Positions 9,902 to 19,700 of a stretch of 64,000 nt of DNA are shown in pieces. This DNA comes from Izhakiella capsodis (GTDB taxonomy: Bacteria > Pseudomonadota > Gammaproteobacteria > Enterobacterales > Enterobacteriaceae), in NCBI RefSeq assembly GCF_900115045.1, contig NZ_FOVC01000001.1:686465-750464 (forward strand), written 5' to 3'. Within the stretch, counting starts at the first letter, position 1, and every line of letters begins with the position of its first letter. The notes under the pieces are model-generated. The model worked only from the letters and a program-made list of their open reading frames with translations, did no database searches and had not been told where the DNA came from. The translations under genes were made by a program, and so were the position numbers.

Positions 9902-11653
9902 ATGAGTTGCATAGCAAAGGCATGGAGGGGGACTTTCCGAATATTAAGGAGTACTCATAAAGGGGTATTGACTGCGTGTCGCATAAATAAATTGTTGAGC
10001 GCCCGACTCTCTCTGATGACTCAGCTGAGCAGCCTTATCCTGCTTATTGCCCTGACCTGCCTGGGCGGTGTGCTTCTCTCTGCGTGGCTAACGCGTAGTG
10101 TGGATGGCAATGCTCACGTGATAAACAACGCCGGATCACTACGGATGCTTAGCTATCGCCTGCTGTCAGAGGTTCCGGTTAAAGCAGAAGATGAAGCGGT
10201 ATTTACACGTATCCGGCAACTGCTCTGGCAGCCGGAAATTATCAATGCGGCGGATACCGCCGGGCTGAAACCGTCTCTGATAGCGTTACAGCAACAGTGG
10301 TTACAGACTATCGCGCCGTCGCTGCGTGCAGCGCAGCAACGCGACGGCGTGAAAGCGCAAGTGGCAGGCTTTGTCGATAACATCAATAAACTGGTTCAAG
10401 CACTCGATAATCGAACTACCCGCCGCCTGGAACAGACCGCCCGCATGCACTTTTTACTGGTTATCGTGCTAATTACAGAGCTTCTGTTGATGCGCAGCTG
10501 GCTGCGTAAACGGGTGCTGCTCCCCTGGCGGGCGCTGATGGATCAGGCAGATAAAATTAGTCTGAGTGACTTCACACCGCGCGTTGCGGTTGATGGCAGT
10601 GACGAAATGGCCCAGCTTGCTTCCGCCCTAAACCAGATGACCGGCGCACTTTCTCAAAGTTATGGCCTGCTGGAGCAGCGGGTGCTGGAAAAAACCGCGA
10701 CTCTGGCGCAAAAGCACGATGAACTGCGTTTTTTATTCGAAGCCAGCCAGCGCCTGCAAGGCAACGAACCTCTCAGCGAGCGTATTGCAGGCGTGCTGAA
10801 GCTACTGACCCACGTTACGCCACTGAACAATCCAACGCTGAAGAGTGGCCCGTTACCTGCGGCCGATGCCGCTAAGCATCACCTATACTGGCCGCTACGT
10901 CCGACGCAGCCAGAACACGACTATCTTAACGCCTGTCTTAACGACTCGACACCGCTGACCGCCGATCAACATCAGCTCATTGTTACGCTATGCGAAATGA
11001 TCGCCAATACGCAGACCATCGCCCGCCAACAGGATTATCGTCAGCAGGTTGCACTCATGGAAGAGCGTGCCATCATTGCTCGTGAGCTGCACGACTCCAT
11101 CGCACAATCTCTGAGCTGCCTTAAAATGCAGCTTGGCTACGTGCAAATGCAGCCGGGCCTGAAAGAGCCGAAAACCGCTGAGCTGCTGGGTCAGATGCGT
11201 CAGGAGCTTAATCGCTCATGGCAACAGTTACGTGAACTACTGACCACCTTCCGTGTGCAGCTCTCACAGCCGGGACTCCAACCGGCACTGGCGGAAACCT
11301 GTGACGAATTCACCTCCCGTCTTGGCTACCGTCCCGAGCTGGACTGGCAGACAGCTGATGCCGCTTTCACGCCTTCACAGGCGCTGCACGTCACCAATAT
11401 CGTCCGCGAAGCCTTAAACAATGTGGTGCGGCATGCTTCAGCCAGTCAGGTAAAAATTACCGTCAAATGCAGCGCTAATCAGGTCTTTCTGCGGATCAGG
11501 GATAATGGCCGGGGCTTCGTCGCCGACAGTGTTGCCGATCAGCATTACGGACTGGCTATTATGCACGGTCGTGCTCAGGCCCTGAACGGTCAGTTCGGTC
11601 TGCACACCACGCCCGGCAGCGGTACACGTATTGATGTTAGCTTCCCTTTATAA
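9902..11653 (+). CDS. narX: Nitrate/nitrite sensor histidine kinase NarX
   Basis: NarX senses periplasmic nitrate/nitrite and phosphorylates NarL. From the longest start the product is 583 residues: a membrane segment at ~41-63; the nitrate-binding P-box (AHVINNAGSLRM LSYRLL, ~71-88); a periplasmic helical domain; a second membrane segment at ~183-197; HAMP; a signalling helix; a HisKA_3 H-box with His397 (ARELHDSIAQSLS); and an ATP-binding HATPase domain (DNGRGF). The start is uncertain. The ATG at 9902 has a poor RBS and its first 20 codons overlap a NarL-type palindrome; alignment with E. coli NarX places the start near 9968-9992, where only TTG codons are available. Confidence 0.95.
   Translation: MSCIAKAWRGTFRILRSTHKGVLTACRINKLLSARLSLMTQLSSLILLIALTCLGGVLLSAWLTRSVDGNAHVINNAGSLRMLSYRLLSEVPVKAEDEAVFTRIRQLLWQPEIINAADTAGLKPSLIALQQQWLQTIAPSLRAAQQRDGVKAQVAGFVDNINKLVQALDNRTTRRLEQTARMHFLLVIVLITELLLMRSWLRKRVLLPWRALMDQADKISLSDFTPRVAVDGSDEMAQLASALNQMTGALSQSYGLLEQRVLEKTATLAQKHDELRFLFEASQRLQGNEPLSERIAGVLKLLTHVTPLNNPTLKSGPLPAADAAKHHLYWPLRPTQPEHDYLNACLNDSTPLTADQHQLIVTLCEMIANTQTIARQQDYRQQVALMEERAIIARELHDSIAQSLSCLKMQLGYVQMQPGLKEPKTAELLGQMRQELNRSWQQLRELLTTFRVQLSQPGLQPALAETCDEFTSRLGYRPELDWQTADAAFTPSQALHVTNIVREALNNVVRHASASQVKITVKCSANQVFLRIRDNGRGFVADSVADQHYGLAIMHGRAQALNGQFGLHTTPGSGTRIDVSFPL
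9952..9967. promoter_or_regulatory. NarL/NarP 7-2-7 site between narK and narX
   Basis: TACTCAT-AA-AGGGGTA is two heptamers in inverted orientation separated by two bases. Both fit the NarL consensus TACYYMT and its complement AKRRGTA exactly. The site lies ~190 bp upstream of the inferred narK start, similar to the distal NarL cluster of E. coli narG, and directly in front of the probable true narX start, so it could act on either promoter. Confidence 0.75.
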
Positions 11654-11659
11654 CCCACG

Positions 11660-12316
11660 ATGATGATAGCCATGACCATGATGCCAGCAACGCTTCTACT
11701 GATTGATGATCACCCCACTCTGCGTCGCGGTATCTGCCAGCTTGTCAGTCTCGATCCTATGCTACAAGTGATCGGCGAAGCCGGTAACGGACCTGACGGG
11801 GTGCGCCTTGCCCGTGAGCATGATCCGGATCTAATCCTGCTGGATATGAACATGCCAGAATATGATGGGCTGGTGACGCTGAATGCCTTGCGACAGCAGC
11901 CTCTCTCTGGCCGGGTAGTGATATTCACCGTTTCGGATCTGCGACAGGACGTGATTGCCGCTCTGCAGCAGGGTGCCGACGGCTATTTACTCAAAGATAT
12001 GGAGCCCGAAGCGCTGCTTGCCGCACTACATCAGGCGGCGGCTGGGGAAATGGTACTCAGTGATAACCTGGTGCCACTACTGGCTGAACAGCTACGTACA
12101 CCACCGGCTCCTGCTAGCCTGGCGGCTAGCTCCCTGACCCCACGTGAAGAAGAAATACTGCGCCAACTGGCACGCGGACTGAGTAATAAGCTGATTGCTC
12201 GCGAGCTGGATATCAGTGAAAGTACCGTTAAAGTGCACGTTAAACATTTATTGCAAAAGCTTGGACTGCGTTCGCGCACTGAAGCAGCCGTCTGGCTGCT
12301 TCAGCGAAAACAATAA
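11660..12316 (+). CDS. narL: Nitrate response regulator NarL
   Basis: NarL is the DNA-binding partner of NarX that activates nitrate respiration and represses alternative anaerobic pathways. The 218-residue product has a receiver domain with acidic pocket IDDH and phospho-acceptor Asp in LILLDMNMP (residue 62 from this start), a linker, and a LuxR/NarL helix-turn-helix (LTPREEEILRQLARGLSNKLIARELDISESTVKVHVKH split over ~155-195). Several ATGs crowd the start (11660 to ~11681), and the one before MPATLLLIDD is equally likely. It follows narX by six bases and ends five bases from the convergent feoB. Confidence 0.96.
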   Translation: MMIAMTMMPATLLLIDDHPTLRRGICQLVSLDPMLQVIGEAGNGPDGVRLAREHDPDLILLDMNMPEYDGLVTLNALRQQPLSGRVVIFTVSDLRQDVIAALQQGADGYLLKDMEPEALLAALHQAAAGEMVLSDNLVPLLAEQLRTPPAPASLAASSLTPREEEILRQLARGLSNKLIARELDISESTVKVHVKHLLQKLGLRSRTEAAVWLLQRKQ

Positions 12317-12321
12317 CGTAT

Positions 12322-14667
12322 TTAATGGCAAGCTTTGTTGGCTGAACACCCCGCACAGCCTCCTGAGCCGCAGCCTCCGGTCGGGCGATGGGGGGGGCTA
12401 ACGAAGTCTATGCGACTGTTACGCTGACCCAGCCAGCGCAAGGCAGTGATTAACAGGGCATTAAAGCCAATCACCAGCAACAACCACCACCCGCTGCTGA
12501 CGGGGTGCTGGCTGAACGTTACCGTCTGGTAATAGAGCGTTGCCAGAGACCAGGCCAGATCGAGCCCCCAGCCCATAGCAAACAGCATCCAGCGAACTCC
12601 TGATTCACGGGTGATAGCGCCCATGACCGATGCGCAGGGAACATACAACAGCACGAAAATCAGATAGCTGTAAGCTGAATGAACGCTGCCGAACTTTTTA
12701 CTCATGGTGCCAGATGCACCGCTATCCATATCACCATCCCCTTTGCTGGCTTCTACCGGGTTAGCTAATACGCTGAGCGAGAACGTGCCTTTGATTGACT
12801 CCCATGTCTGGGAAACGGCGTTTTTAAGCTCACTGCTCAGGCTGAAAGCGGCCGGATCAAACGGCTCCTGCTGGATTGCCTGGGCGGTATAAAGCGTATT
12901 AAGCGTCCCAACGACCACTTCTTTAGCCATGGCGCCAGTTATCAGCCCCACCGTCGCTTGCCAGTTATCATGTCCGACGCCAATCGGTGACAATACCGGT
13001 GTCAGCGATTTGCTGACCACCGCCAGCGCAGAATTATCAATATTGCTCACTACGCTGCCGTTAAAAGCAAAGCTGCTTAAGCCGCCAATCAGCATACTGG
13101 CCAGTACGATCACCTTTCCAGCGCGTAAAGTAAAACCCTTTAACCTCAACCAGGTTTGCAGCAGCAAACTCTTAACATGCGGTACATGATAGAGCGGCAG
13201 GTCCATAATGAACGGCGTGGCTTCACCACGCATCAGGGTATATTTGAGGATCAGCCCGGTCGCGATTGCAGCCAGGATACCCAGAACGTAGAGCGAAAAT
13301 ACAATGCTGGCGCCGTGCTGACCAAAAAAAGTCGCCGCAAATACGGCGAATATCGCCAGTCTGGCACCGCAGGACATAAAGGGTGCCATCATCACGGTCA
13401 TCAGGCGATCGCGCGGGGCATCAAGAGTTCTGGCCCCCATAATAGAGGGTACGTTGCAGCCGAAGCCAACAATCAGTGGAACAAAAGATTTTCCCGGTAG
13501 CCCAAGCATCTGCATCAGTCGGTCCATTACAAAGGCCGCGCGCGCCATGTAACCGGAGTCCTCCAGAAATGACAGGAACAGATACATCAAACCAATTTGC
13601 GGTACCAACGGCAAAACGGTGTTGATGCCCCCGCCGACGCCCTGGGCCAAGAAAACCGTCAGCCATGCAGGAAAATTCAGCTCAGCACCCAGCCAGCGTG
13701 CACCATCGATAAACACCGCGACTGAACCTAAATCAAACAGCGGCTGCAGCGCGCCGCCGAGATTAATCGACAGTAAAAACATCAAATACATGGTGAACAG
13801 AAAAACCGGCAACCCCAGCCAGCGATTAAGCACAATGCGATCCAACGCCACGGTGAGCGGGTTGAGTTGGGCCCGGCTGGCGGTTGTTACCTGCTGACAA
13901 AGTTGATTAATCACCCGATAACGGGCATCAGCTATCAACATGCTGGCTTCACTACCTGTAGCCTTTCTCACCTGACTCTGTACTTCAGCAACCAACGCAC
14001 TCGCCTCACCCGCCGGTGCCCGACTCACGATGTCGCCGTTCAGCAATTGCTGAGCCAGCCAGAATTTGTGACGTTCGTTCAACTGCCTGGGCATTGCGCT
14101 GGTGAGAGTAGTAAAAGCCTGTTGTAAAGCCGGCGCATAGGGTAATTCCGGCAGCGCAGGAATCTGCCATGGGCGGTCTATCTGCGCTTTGAGTAACTCA
14201 ATACCTTCACCACGGGTACTCACCAACGGAATTACCGGGCAGCCAAGCCGTTTCGCCAGTGCGGCCGTGTCAACTTCAATGTTCTGACTTTGCGCCATAT
14301 CCAGCATATTCAGTGCCACAATGCAGGGAACACCGAGTGACAGCAGTTCAAACGTCAGAGCAAGGCTACGTTCCAGGCTGGACGCATCGACAACGTTAAT
14401 GAACAGATCGGCTTCGCCATTCAGCAAGTACTGGCAGGCTATCTGCTCATCAAGCGATCCACTATGCGACAGCGTGGTTAATGACAAGGTGCCGGGCAAA
14501 TCGACCAGAGTAACGTCTGAATTAGGTGTAGTGAAATGGCCCTGTTTGCGTTCAACGGTGACGCCAGCCCAGTTGCCGACTCTTTGACGTGCACCTGTTA
14601 GCTGGTTAAATAGTGTCGTTTTCCCGGCATTTGGATTCCCGATAAGCCCAATCGTGATGTTGTTCAT
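12322..14667 (-). CDS. feoB: Ferrous iron transporter FeoB
   Basis: FeoB is the inner-membrane Fe2+ permease with a cytosolic G domain. The 781-residue product shows G1 GNPNAGKTT (~10-18), switch G2 (GVTVERKQG), G3 DLPG (~56-59) and G4 NMLD (~120-123), then two Gate/Nucleoside-type membrane blocks (GCNVPSIMGAR and CGARLAIFAVF). The C-terminus ends in a Cys-rich tail (GGCGSGGCAGCSANKACH), a common FeoB feature. Its start overlaps the stop of feoA. No feoC follows; narL abuts instead. Confidence 0.97.
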   Translation of the reverse strand: MNNITIGLIGNPNAGKTTLFNQLTGARQRVGNWAGVTVERKQGHFTTPNSDVTLVDLPGTLSLTTLSHSGSLDEQIACQYLLNGEADLFINVVDASSLERSLALTFELLSLGVPCIVALNMLDMAQSQNIEVDTAALAKRLGCPVIPLVSTRGEGIELLKAQIDRPWQIPALPELPYAPALQQAFTTLTSAMPRQLNERHKFWLAQQLLNGDIVSRAPAGEASALVAEVQSQVRKATGSEASMLIADARYRVINQLCQQVTTASRAQLNPLTVALDRIVLNRWLGLPVFLFTMYLMFLLSINLGGALQPLFDLGSVAVFIDGARWLGAELNFPAWLTVFLAQGVGGGINTVLPLVPQIGLMYLFLSFLEDSGYMARAAFVMDRLMQMLGLPGKSFVPLIVGFGCNVPSIMGARTLDAPRDRLMTVMMAPFMSCGARLAIFAVFAATFFGQHGASIVFSLYVLGILAAIATGLILKYTLMRGEATPFIMDLPLYHVPHVKSLLLQTWLRLKGFTLRAGKVIVLASMLIGGLSSFAFNGSVVSNIDNSALAVVSKSLTPVLSPIGVGHDNWQATVGLITGAMAKEVVVGTLNTLYTAQAIQQEPFDPAAFSLSSELKNAVSQTWESIKGTFSLSVLANPVEASKGDGDMDSGASGTMSKKFGSVHSAYSYLIFVLLYVPCASVMGAITRESGVRWMLFAMGWGLDLAWSLATLYYQTVTFSQHPVSSGWWLLLVIGFNALLITALRWLGQRNSRIDFVSPPHRPTGGCGSGGCAGCSANKACH

Positions 14668-14891
14668 GAGGCGACTTCCTGCAACTCAAGATGGATCATA
14701 TCTTTTTTACGCAGCATCAGGCTGCTGCGACAGGTCCGGATTTCGACAGGATCACCTAATGGTGCGATGCGTACGATCTCAAATGTGCTACCAGGCAACA
14801 AACCAAATGACAATAGTTTCTGTCGCCATGCCGGTGGTATCTCCGGCGAGAAGCCAACGATTGCAAAGGTCTGTCTGGAATGAAAGTTCAT
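14664..14891 (-). CDS. feoA: Ferrous iron transport accessory protein FeoA
   Basis: FeoA is a small SH3-like cytosolic protein needed for FeoB activity. The product of ~75 residues matches E. coli FeoA over its length (PAWRQKLLSFGLLPGS, IAPLGDP, LMLRKKD). An AGGA seven bases before the ATG at 14889-14891 favours this start; an ATG directly before it (14892-14894) is also possible. Longer in-frame extension upstream would cover the Fur and FNR boxes and is unlikely to be coding. Coupled to feoB by a four-base overlap. Confidence 0.93.
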   Translation of the reverse strand: MNFHSRQTFAIVGFSPEIPPAWRQKLLSFGLLPGSTFEIVRIAPLGDPVEIRTCRSSLMLRKKDMIHLELQEVAS

Positions 14892-14947
14892 CATATTGTC
14901 CTGGACGTGAGAGTAAATCAGGCGAAGGATTGGGATAGAGTAGTTAT

Positions 14948-14966
14948 GGTAATAATTCTCATTATT
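14948..14966. promoter_or_regulatory. Fur box upstream of feoA
   Basis: The complement of this 19-mer, AATAATGAGAATTATTACC, matches the Fur consensus GATAATGATAATCATTATC at 15 of 19 positions. It lies 57-75 bp upstream of the feoA ATG, where iron-bound Fur would block transcription. Confidence 0.7.
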
Positions 14967-14978
14967 GATTTCAATCAA
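14965..14978. promoter_or_regulatory. FNR box upstream of feoA
   Basis: TTGAT-TTCA-ATCAA is an exact FNR consensus site adjoining the Fur box (two-base overlap). E. coli feoABC is likewise activated by FNR and repressed by Fur, so the pair supports anaerobic, low-iron expression. Confidence 0.82.
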
Positions 14979-15156
14979 AGTCCGGCAAAATGTTGTGGGA
15001 TTTCGATCAATTTGCCCCTTTTTTCATTCGACAATGAAGGGCCGATTTGTGTCTTTATTTCCACGTTTGAATAAAGGAATGAATCTGTAACTATCTGGTA
15101 TTCTGCATGTCATTCTGTTTCAACCTGATGGCATCTTATAAAAGGGTCTTTTTTGC

Positions 15157-16713
15157 GTGGCTAATACATTTTTACGCAGCGGAAATCTGGAGTCAGTATT
15201 GGCATTGGGCGAAAATGGTCAGCCTCTCTGGCACTCAGCGCAGCAAATACGCGAAACTCTGCGATTGCGTCAGCAGCAGATGCTTGCCGATTTGTTCGCT
15301 GTCCCCCAGCCTAACGAGGCGGGCAACCGGCTCGACTGGTATGCGGCTTTCAGTGGAAAAGTCGTCACCTGGAACAGCGCCAGCGAAAGTGTTCGTGCAG
15401 GGATGTTAAGCAGGCTGGAAGAAGCGGAAATTGCGCTGCGTGAGATGAGTCATACCGCGCTGGCTGCAAGCAAACCCAGGCATAAGTTGTTTGGTGCCCT
15501 GCTATTAAAAGCGTTGCAGTTTCCCGATCAAAACTGCGTTTTTTTAGTGGGGGGCAAGCCGGTAATCACCTTTTGGGGGTTTAACGCGATTAATAAAAAA
15601 ATAGCCGATCCCCTTGATTCATTGCGCAGTAGCACGCCTGATAGCCTGTCGGCATCACTGGTTAAGGAGAATTGCGCTCCCCCGGCGATGCCTGCAATGG
15701 AGGCGAAAACCTTCAGCGGCTCGCCGCCACAGGATATCGTAAGACAAACTGAGACGCCCGGGATGGCAAACACGACGAGGATGACACCCGCGCAATTAGT
15801 GACACCGCAATCGGTAGCAGTTTCTCCCTCTGAGAACAATCAATTGGGCACGCTTAATCAACGCCCTGTATCGACAGCAGCAGAAATCAACGGTTTGACA
15901 GTGTCACAAACTTACGAACAAGCACAACCTGCCGGGGTCACGTCGTCTCAGGCCAAAAAGGCATCGGAGGGCCAATGGCTTCGTTACGGCTGGGTTTCAA
16001 CGGGTATAGCGCTGGTCGCGTTATTCGGTTTTCAACTGCGCGGCTACGTGACAACAGAAAAAACTGCGTCAATTGCCAGCCTGAATACCCCGGCTGTCAC
16101 GCCGGACAAGCCCTCTCAGAACATGCAGGCTCCGCAACCTGATACCCGCGCCCCAATTTTCCTGCCGACCCTGTCTACGCTGAGCGCTGCGTCACTGCCA
16201 CTCAACGCCGCCAGCGTTGCGCGCAGTGATACGCCAGCAGCAATCACCGTACCCGCGCCTGCTACAGCGGTTATGCCCCCTTCTGCTGCCCGAAATAGGC
16301 AGATTGCCAGTACGTCAACAGGTATCGCTAAAGACGATTTAGTGTTACCGACAAACGCCGTGCGCCTCGGCACGACAACGTTTCTCAACGGTAACTGGCA
16401 AGCTATCCTCGACATAAAAACGCCCGTTACCGGTAGGCCACCCATTTTGCATTATCAATTTACGAACGGTAAAGGTAGGGTCAAATTGCGACAGGGAGAC
16501 GGAGCCCACTGCCGCGTCGCGGTGTTCGCCGGTCTGATGAGGTCCGGTAATCTGGTTATTAATTCCCGCACCAAAGCGAAATGTAGCGATGGCACCCGCT
16601 ACGCCATTCCTGAGTTAACCTGCAAGCAAGACGCGACAGGTTCGGCTCAGTGCACCGCACGCTATGATGAAAATACCGCTTACCCAATCACGATAAAGCG
16701 CGAAGGGAAATAA
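15157..16713 (+). CDS. srfA: SrfA family protein, single-pass membrane
   Basis: The 518-residue product belongs to the SrfA family found upstream of srfB and srfC. Start is GTG (15157) with AAAGGG ~10 bases upstream. Residues 1-~150 form a soluble N-terminal domain (RSGNLESVLALGENGQPLW at the start), followed by a variable Pro/Thr/Ala-rich linker, one hydrophobic segment at ~276-296 (STGIALVALFGFQLRG), a second low-complexity linker, and a C-terminal domain (~395-518) with four cysteines that could form two disulfides if periplasmic. The family was named from Salmonella SsrB-regulated factors; its molecular role is not settled. Three bases separate it from srfB. Confidence 0.85.
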   Translation: MANTFLRSGNLESVLALGENGQPLWHSAQQIRETLRLRQQQMLADLFAVPQPNEAGNRLDWYAAFSGKVVTWNSASESVRAGMLSRLEEAEIALREMSHTALAASKPRHKLFGALLLKALQFPDQNCVFLVGGKPVITFWGFNAINKKIADPLDSLRSSTPDSLSASLVKENCAPPAMPAMEAKTFSGSPPQDIVRQTETPGMANTTRMTPAQLVTPQSVAVSPSENNQLGTLNQRPVSTAAEINGLTVSQTYEQAQPAGVTSSQAKKASEGQWLRYGWVSTGIALVALFGFQLRGYVTTEKTASIASLNTPAVTPDKPSQNMQAPQPDTRAPIFLPTLSTLSAASLPLNAASVARSDTPAAITVPAPATAVMPPSAARNRQIASTSTGIAKDDLVLPTNAVRLGTTTFLNGNWQAILDIKTPVTGRPPILHYQFTNGKGRVKLRQGDGAHCRVAVFAGLMRSGNLVINSRTKAKCSDGTRYAIPELTCKQDATGSAQCTARYDENTAYPITIKREGK

Positions 16714-16716
16714 TTA

Positions 16717-19698
16717 ATGCTCGCCACTCTCAGCGATTATAAAACTAACCTGACGCTCATTCAGGACAGTGGTATTCAGTTTCTGGACTTTGGTTTGATA
16801 CCATGCCGGACGAGCGATTCGGAAGGTAAATTTGTACGTAAAACTGCTAACGGTCCGCTTCTGCGCCTTGAACCTGATCCGGACCAGGGCCGCTATTTGC
16901 TGCCGCGGTCTGATAGGCAGGCCGCCGAAATGGTTAAACCGGAATACAGTTACCCGTTACAACAGTCTTTGAAACTGTTGGACAGCGTGTGGCTCCCTGT
17001 GCCATGGCTACGTTTTAATCCGCCGCGAACCTTTGTTAGCGGTCCGGACAACTGGGCGCGTATGATGCTGGTCGCCCTCGACAAACCTGATACCGATGGT
17101 TTTACCCACCGTCTATGCCTGGCATTCGACACGCGAGTTTACCCTCAGGGACACGAATATGAAGGGCTGGCCTTAACGGAAAGTGATGTGACCAATGGTA
17201 CGGCCTTTACCCTTGCCTGGCGCAGCAACGAGCTGATCGATTTTCTTGATCACACCTGGGTCGATGGCTGGCTACGTGAAGTATTCAGTGAACAGGCAGA
17301 TTCCAGAGAGGATCGTGCCATTGTCAACGTCAATGCCGGCCTGCGCGAATTTGAATATCAGGCTCATTACCTTAATGTGCTGCATATCATCGCCAATGAG
17401 CTGCAGATGCCAGAAATAAAGGTTTGTCGGGCCTCTTTACAGGAGCCGGCAGTCGAGGTCGATCTCATCCTTGATGTTGGCAACTCGCATACTTGCGGCA
17501 TTATGGTTGAGGATCATCTGGAGGATCATCAGGGCTTGAAGCATTGTTACGAACTGCATTTACGTAATCTCAGCGAACCGATTCAGGAATATAACGCGCT
17601 GTTTGAGAGTCGGGTTGAATTCTGCGAAGCCAGCTTCGGGAAAGCTAATTTTTCGCTTGAAAGTGGGCGTGAAGGTGCATTTCTCTGGCCTTCAATGGTG
17701 CGCGTAGGTCGGGAAGCGAGTCACATGGCGCGAAAGCGCCTCGGCACCGATGGTACCACCGGATTATCCAGTCCTCGCCGCTATCTGTGGGATGAAGACC
17801 CCTGGGTTAGCGGATGGCGTTTCAGCCAGAAAAACGGTGCCAGTGGCCATGAGCCCCTGGCCATCGCAGCCCCTTTTTGCTGGTTGATTGATGATGAAGG
17901 AGAGCCGCTATTCTGCCAGCCCGTAGCAGAGCGTCTGCCTGTGCTCAATCCTACCTATACACGTAGCGCCGTCATGAGCCTGATGCTGAGTGAATTGCTA
18001 AGCCAGGCGCTAAGGCAGATCAACAGCGTGGCACAGCGCTATCGCATGGTGCGCAGCAGCGTCCCACGTCAGTTACGCCATATCATTCTGACGCTGCCGT
18101 CAGCAATGCCAAAACCAGAGCGGGAAATTTTTCGCCGGCGTATGCAGGAAGCTATTGGATTAGTGTGGAAAGCACAGGGGTGGCATCCCCAGGATGCATC
18201 GTTTGAAAACGCCGCAGATTTTGCACTCAGTAGCATGCCCGTGCCAGATGTCCGGATGGAGTGGGACGAAGCAACCTGCGGACAAATGGTTTATCTCTAC
18301 AATGAAACCCAGGTTAATTTTGGCGGTCGCGCTGAAGCATTTTTTGCCAGTATGGCGCGAAAGGATCGCGTGCGTGAGGCTGATGAGCCGCTGGGTAAAA
18401 CCCTGCGTATTGCCATGATAGACATTGGCGGAGGCACCACCGATCTGGCCATTACACAGTATCGCTTAGACGACGGTCAGGGCAATAATGTGAAAATCAT
18501 GCCACGCTTGCTTTTTCGTGAAGGTTTTAAAATGGCGGGCGATGATATTCTGCTGGATGTAATCCAACTCTACGTACTGCCCTGTTTACAGCAGGCATTT
18601 AAACAGGCTGGCATGATCAATCCGGAAGCGGTTATGACCCGTCTGTTCGGCGCTGAGGGTCGGCTCGACGGCCACTCAACGCTGCGCCAGCAAGTTACGC
18701 TGCAAATTTTCATTCCGTTAGGTCAGGCGATCCTTGAAGCTTATGAGAACTACGATCCGCTGGATCTTACCGCTGAAATCGATGCGTCATTTGGTGAACT
18801 TTTGCAGCATCAGCCAACTTCCCGGCTGCACGATTACATCAACAGAGAAATCAAGCGCGAGCTACCCACCAACGTCACGACGTTCGATATCCTGCAGGTT
18901 CCGCTATTAATGCGCCTTAGTAAGCTTCACGCCGAATTTGTTTCTCCGCGAATGAAAATCACACGAAGCTTGCGAGCATTGGCTGAAGTGGTTGCAGTTT
19001 ATGATTGCGATATATTGTTGCTTACCGGACGTCCGTCGCGTTTTCCCGGCATTCAAGCTCTGTTTCGTCACCTGCAACCGCTGCCGGTAAGTCGTATCCT
19101 TTCGCTGGATGGTTATCATACCAGCGACTGGTATCCTTTTAACAAAAACGGTCGGATTGAAAATCCAAAATCAACGGCGGCGGTGGGAGCCATGCTCTGC
19201 CTGCTGTCACTTGACCTGCGGCTGGGTAACTTCTGGTTTAAAGCCGGCGATTTCCAGCCCTATTCCACCATTCGCCATCTCGGCATAGTGAATGAGGATC
19301 AGGCCATGACCGATGACAATGTTTGGTACAGCGACATTGACCTTGATGATGCCAGGTATACTCCCGATGCTAAAGCCCGCTTTCAGGTGCGCGGTAATCT
19401 TTGCCTCGGTTTTCGCCAGTTGGACAACGAACGCTGGCCCGCATCCCCCCTGTACTCGCTGACGATTGACGATCCATCACTGGCGAGAAAGATCGCGGGC
19501 GATGGCAAGCTGTTCGTTCGTCTGGCTGTGAGCAAAGCCCCCCGGGCATTCGGACCTGAACGTTTTGAAATTACCGATGCGCGGCTGGAGGATGGCACCA
19601 GGGTGCCACTGGAGCAGCTGCGACTGCGGCTCAATACGCTGACCGCCGGCGGCAACGGCATTGCTCAATACTGGATCGACAGCGGGAGCGTCTGTTAA
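16717..19698 (+). CDS. srfB: SrfB, actin/Hsp70-fold ATPase-like protein
   Basis: The 993-residue cytosolic product matches the virulence factor SrfB family in length and position. It carries paired phosphate-binding loops of the actin/Hsp70 superfamily: ILDVGNSHTCGI (Asp253) and MIDIGGGTTDLAI (Asp569); an adenosine-type segment LLTGRPSRFPGI lies near 769. This suggests an ATP-driven conformational switch (inference; the family is usually annotated only as a virulence factor). It lies between srfA and srfC with 2-3 base gaps, so all three should be made from one mRNA. Confidence 0.9.
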   Translation: MLATLSDYKTNLTLIQDSGIQFLDFGLIPCRTSDSEGKFVRKTANGPLLRLEPDPDQGRYLLPRSDRQAAEMVKPEYSYPLQQSLKLLDSVWLPVPWLRFNPPRTFVSGPDNWARMMLVALDKPDTDGFTHRLCLAFDTRVYPQGHEYEGLALTESDVTNGTAFTLAWRSNELIDFLDHTWVDGWLREVFSEQADSREDRAIVNVNAGLREFEYQAHYLNVLHIIANELQMPEIKVCRASLQEPAVEVDLILDVGNSHTCGIMVEDHLEDHQGLKHCYELHLRNLSEPIQEYNALFESRVEFCEASFGKANFSLESGREGAFLWPSMVRVGREASHMARKRLGTDGTTGLSSPRRYLWDEDPWVSGWRFSQKNGASGHEPLAIAAPFCWLIDDEGEPLFCQPVAERLPVLNPTYTRSAVMSLMLSELLSQALRQINSVAQRYRMVRSSVPRQLRHIILTLPSAMPKPEREIFRRRMQEAIGLVWKAQGWHPQDASFENAADFALSSMPVPDVRMEWDEATCGQMVYLYNETQVNFGGRAEAFFASMARKDRVREADEPLGKTLRIAMIDIGGGTTDLAITQYRLDDGQGNNVKIMPRLLFREGFKMAGDDILLDVIQLYVLPCLQQAFKQAGMINPEAVMTRLFGAEGRLDGHSTLRQQVTLQIFIPLGQAILEAYENYDPLDLTAEIDASFGELLQHQPTSRLHDYINREIKRELPTNVTTFDILQVPLLMRLSKLHAEFVSPRMKITRSLRALAEVVAVYDCDILLLTGRPSRFPGIQALFRHLQPLPVSRILSLDGYHTSDWYPFNKNGRIENPKSTAAVGAMLCLLSLDLRLGNFWFKAGDFQPYSTIRHLGIVNEDQAMTDDNVWYSDIDLDDARYTPDAKARFQVRGNLCLGFRQLDNERWPASPLYSLTIDDPSLARKIAGDGKLFVRLAVSKAPRAFGPERFEITDARLEDGTRVPLEQLRLRLNTLTAGGNGIAQYWIDSGSVC

Positions 19699-19700
19699 AA

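Noticed and set aside
15895..15907. matS-like TTGACAGTGTCAC in srfA, and similar one-mismatch copies at 39508, 40765 and 55671
   Set aside because: Each differs from the matS consensus by one base; not counted as sites, only noted.
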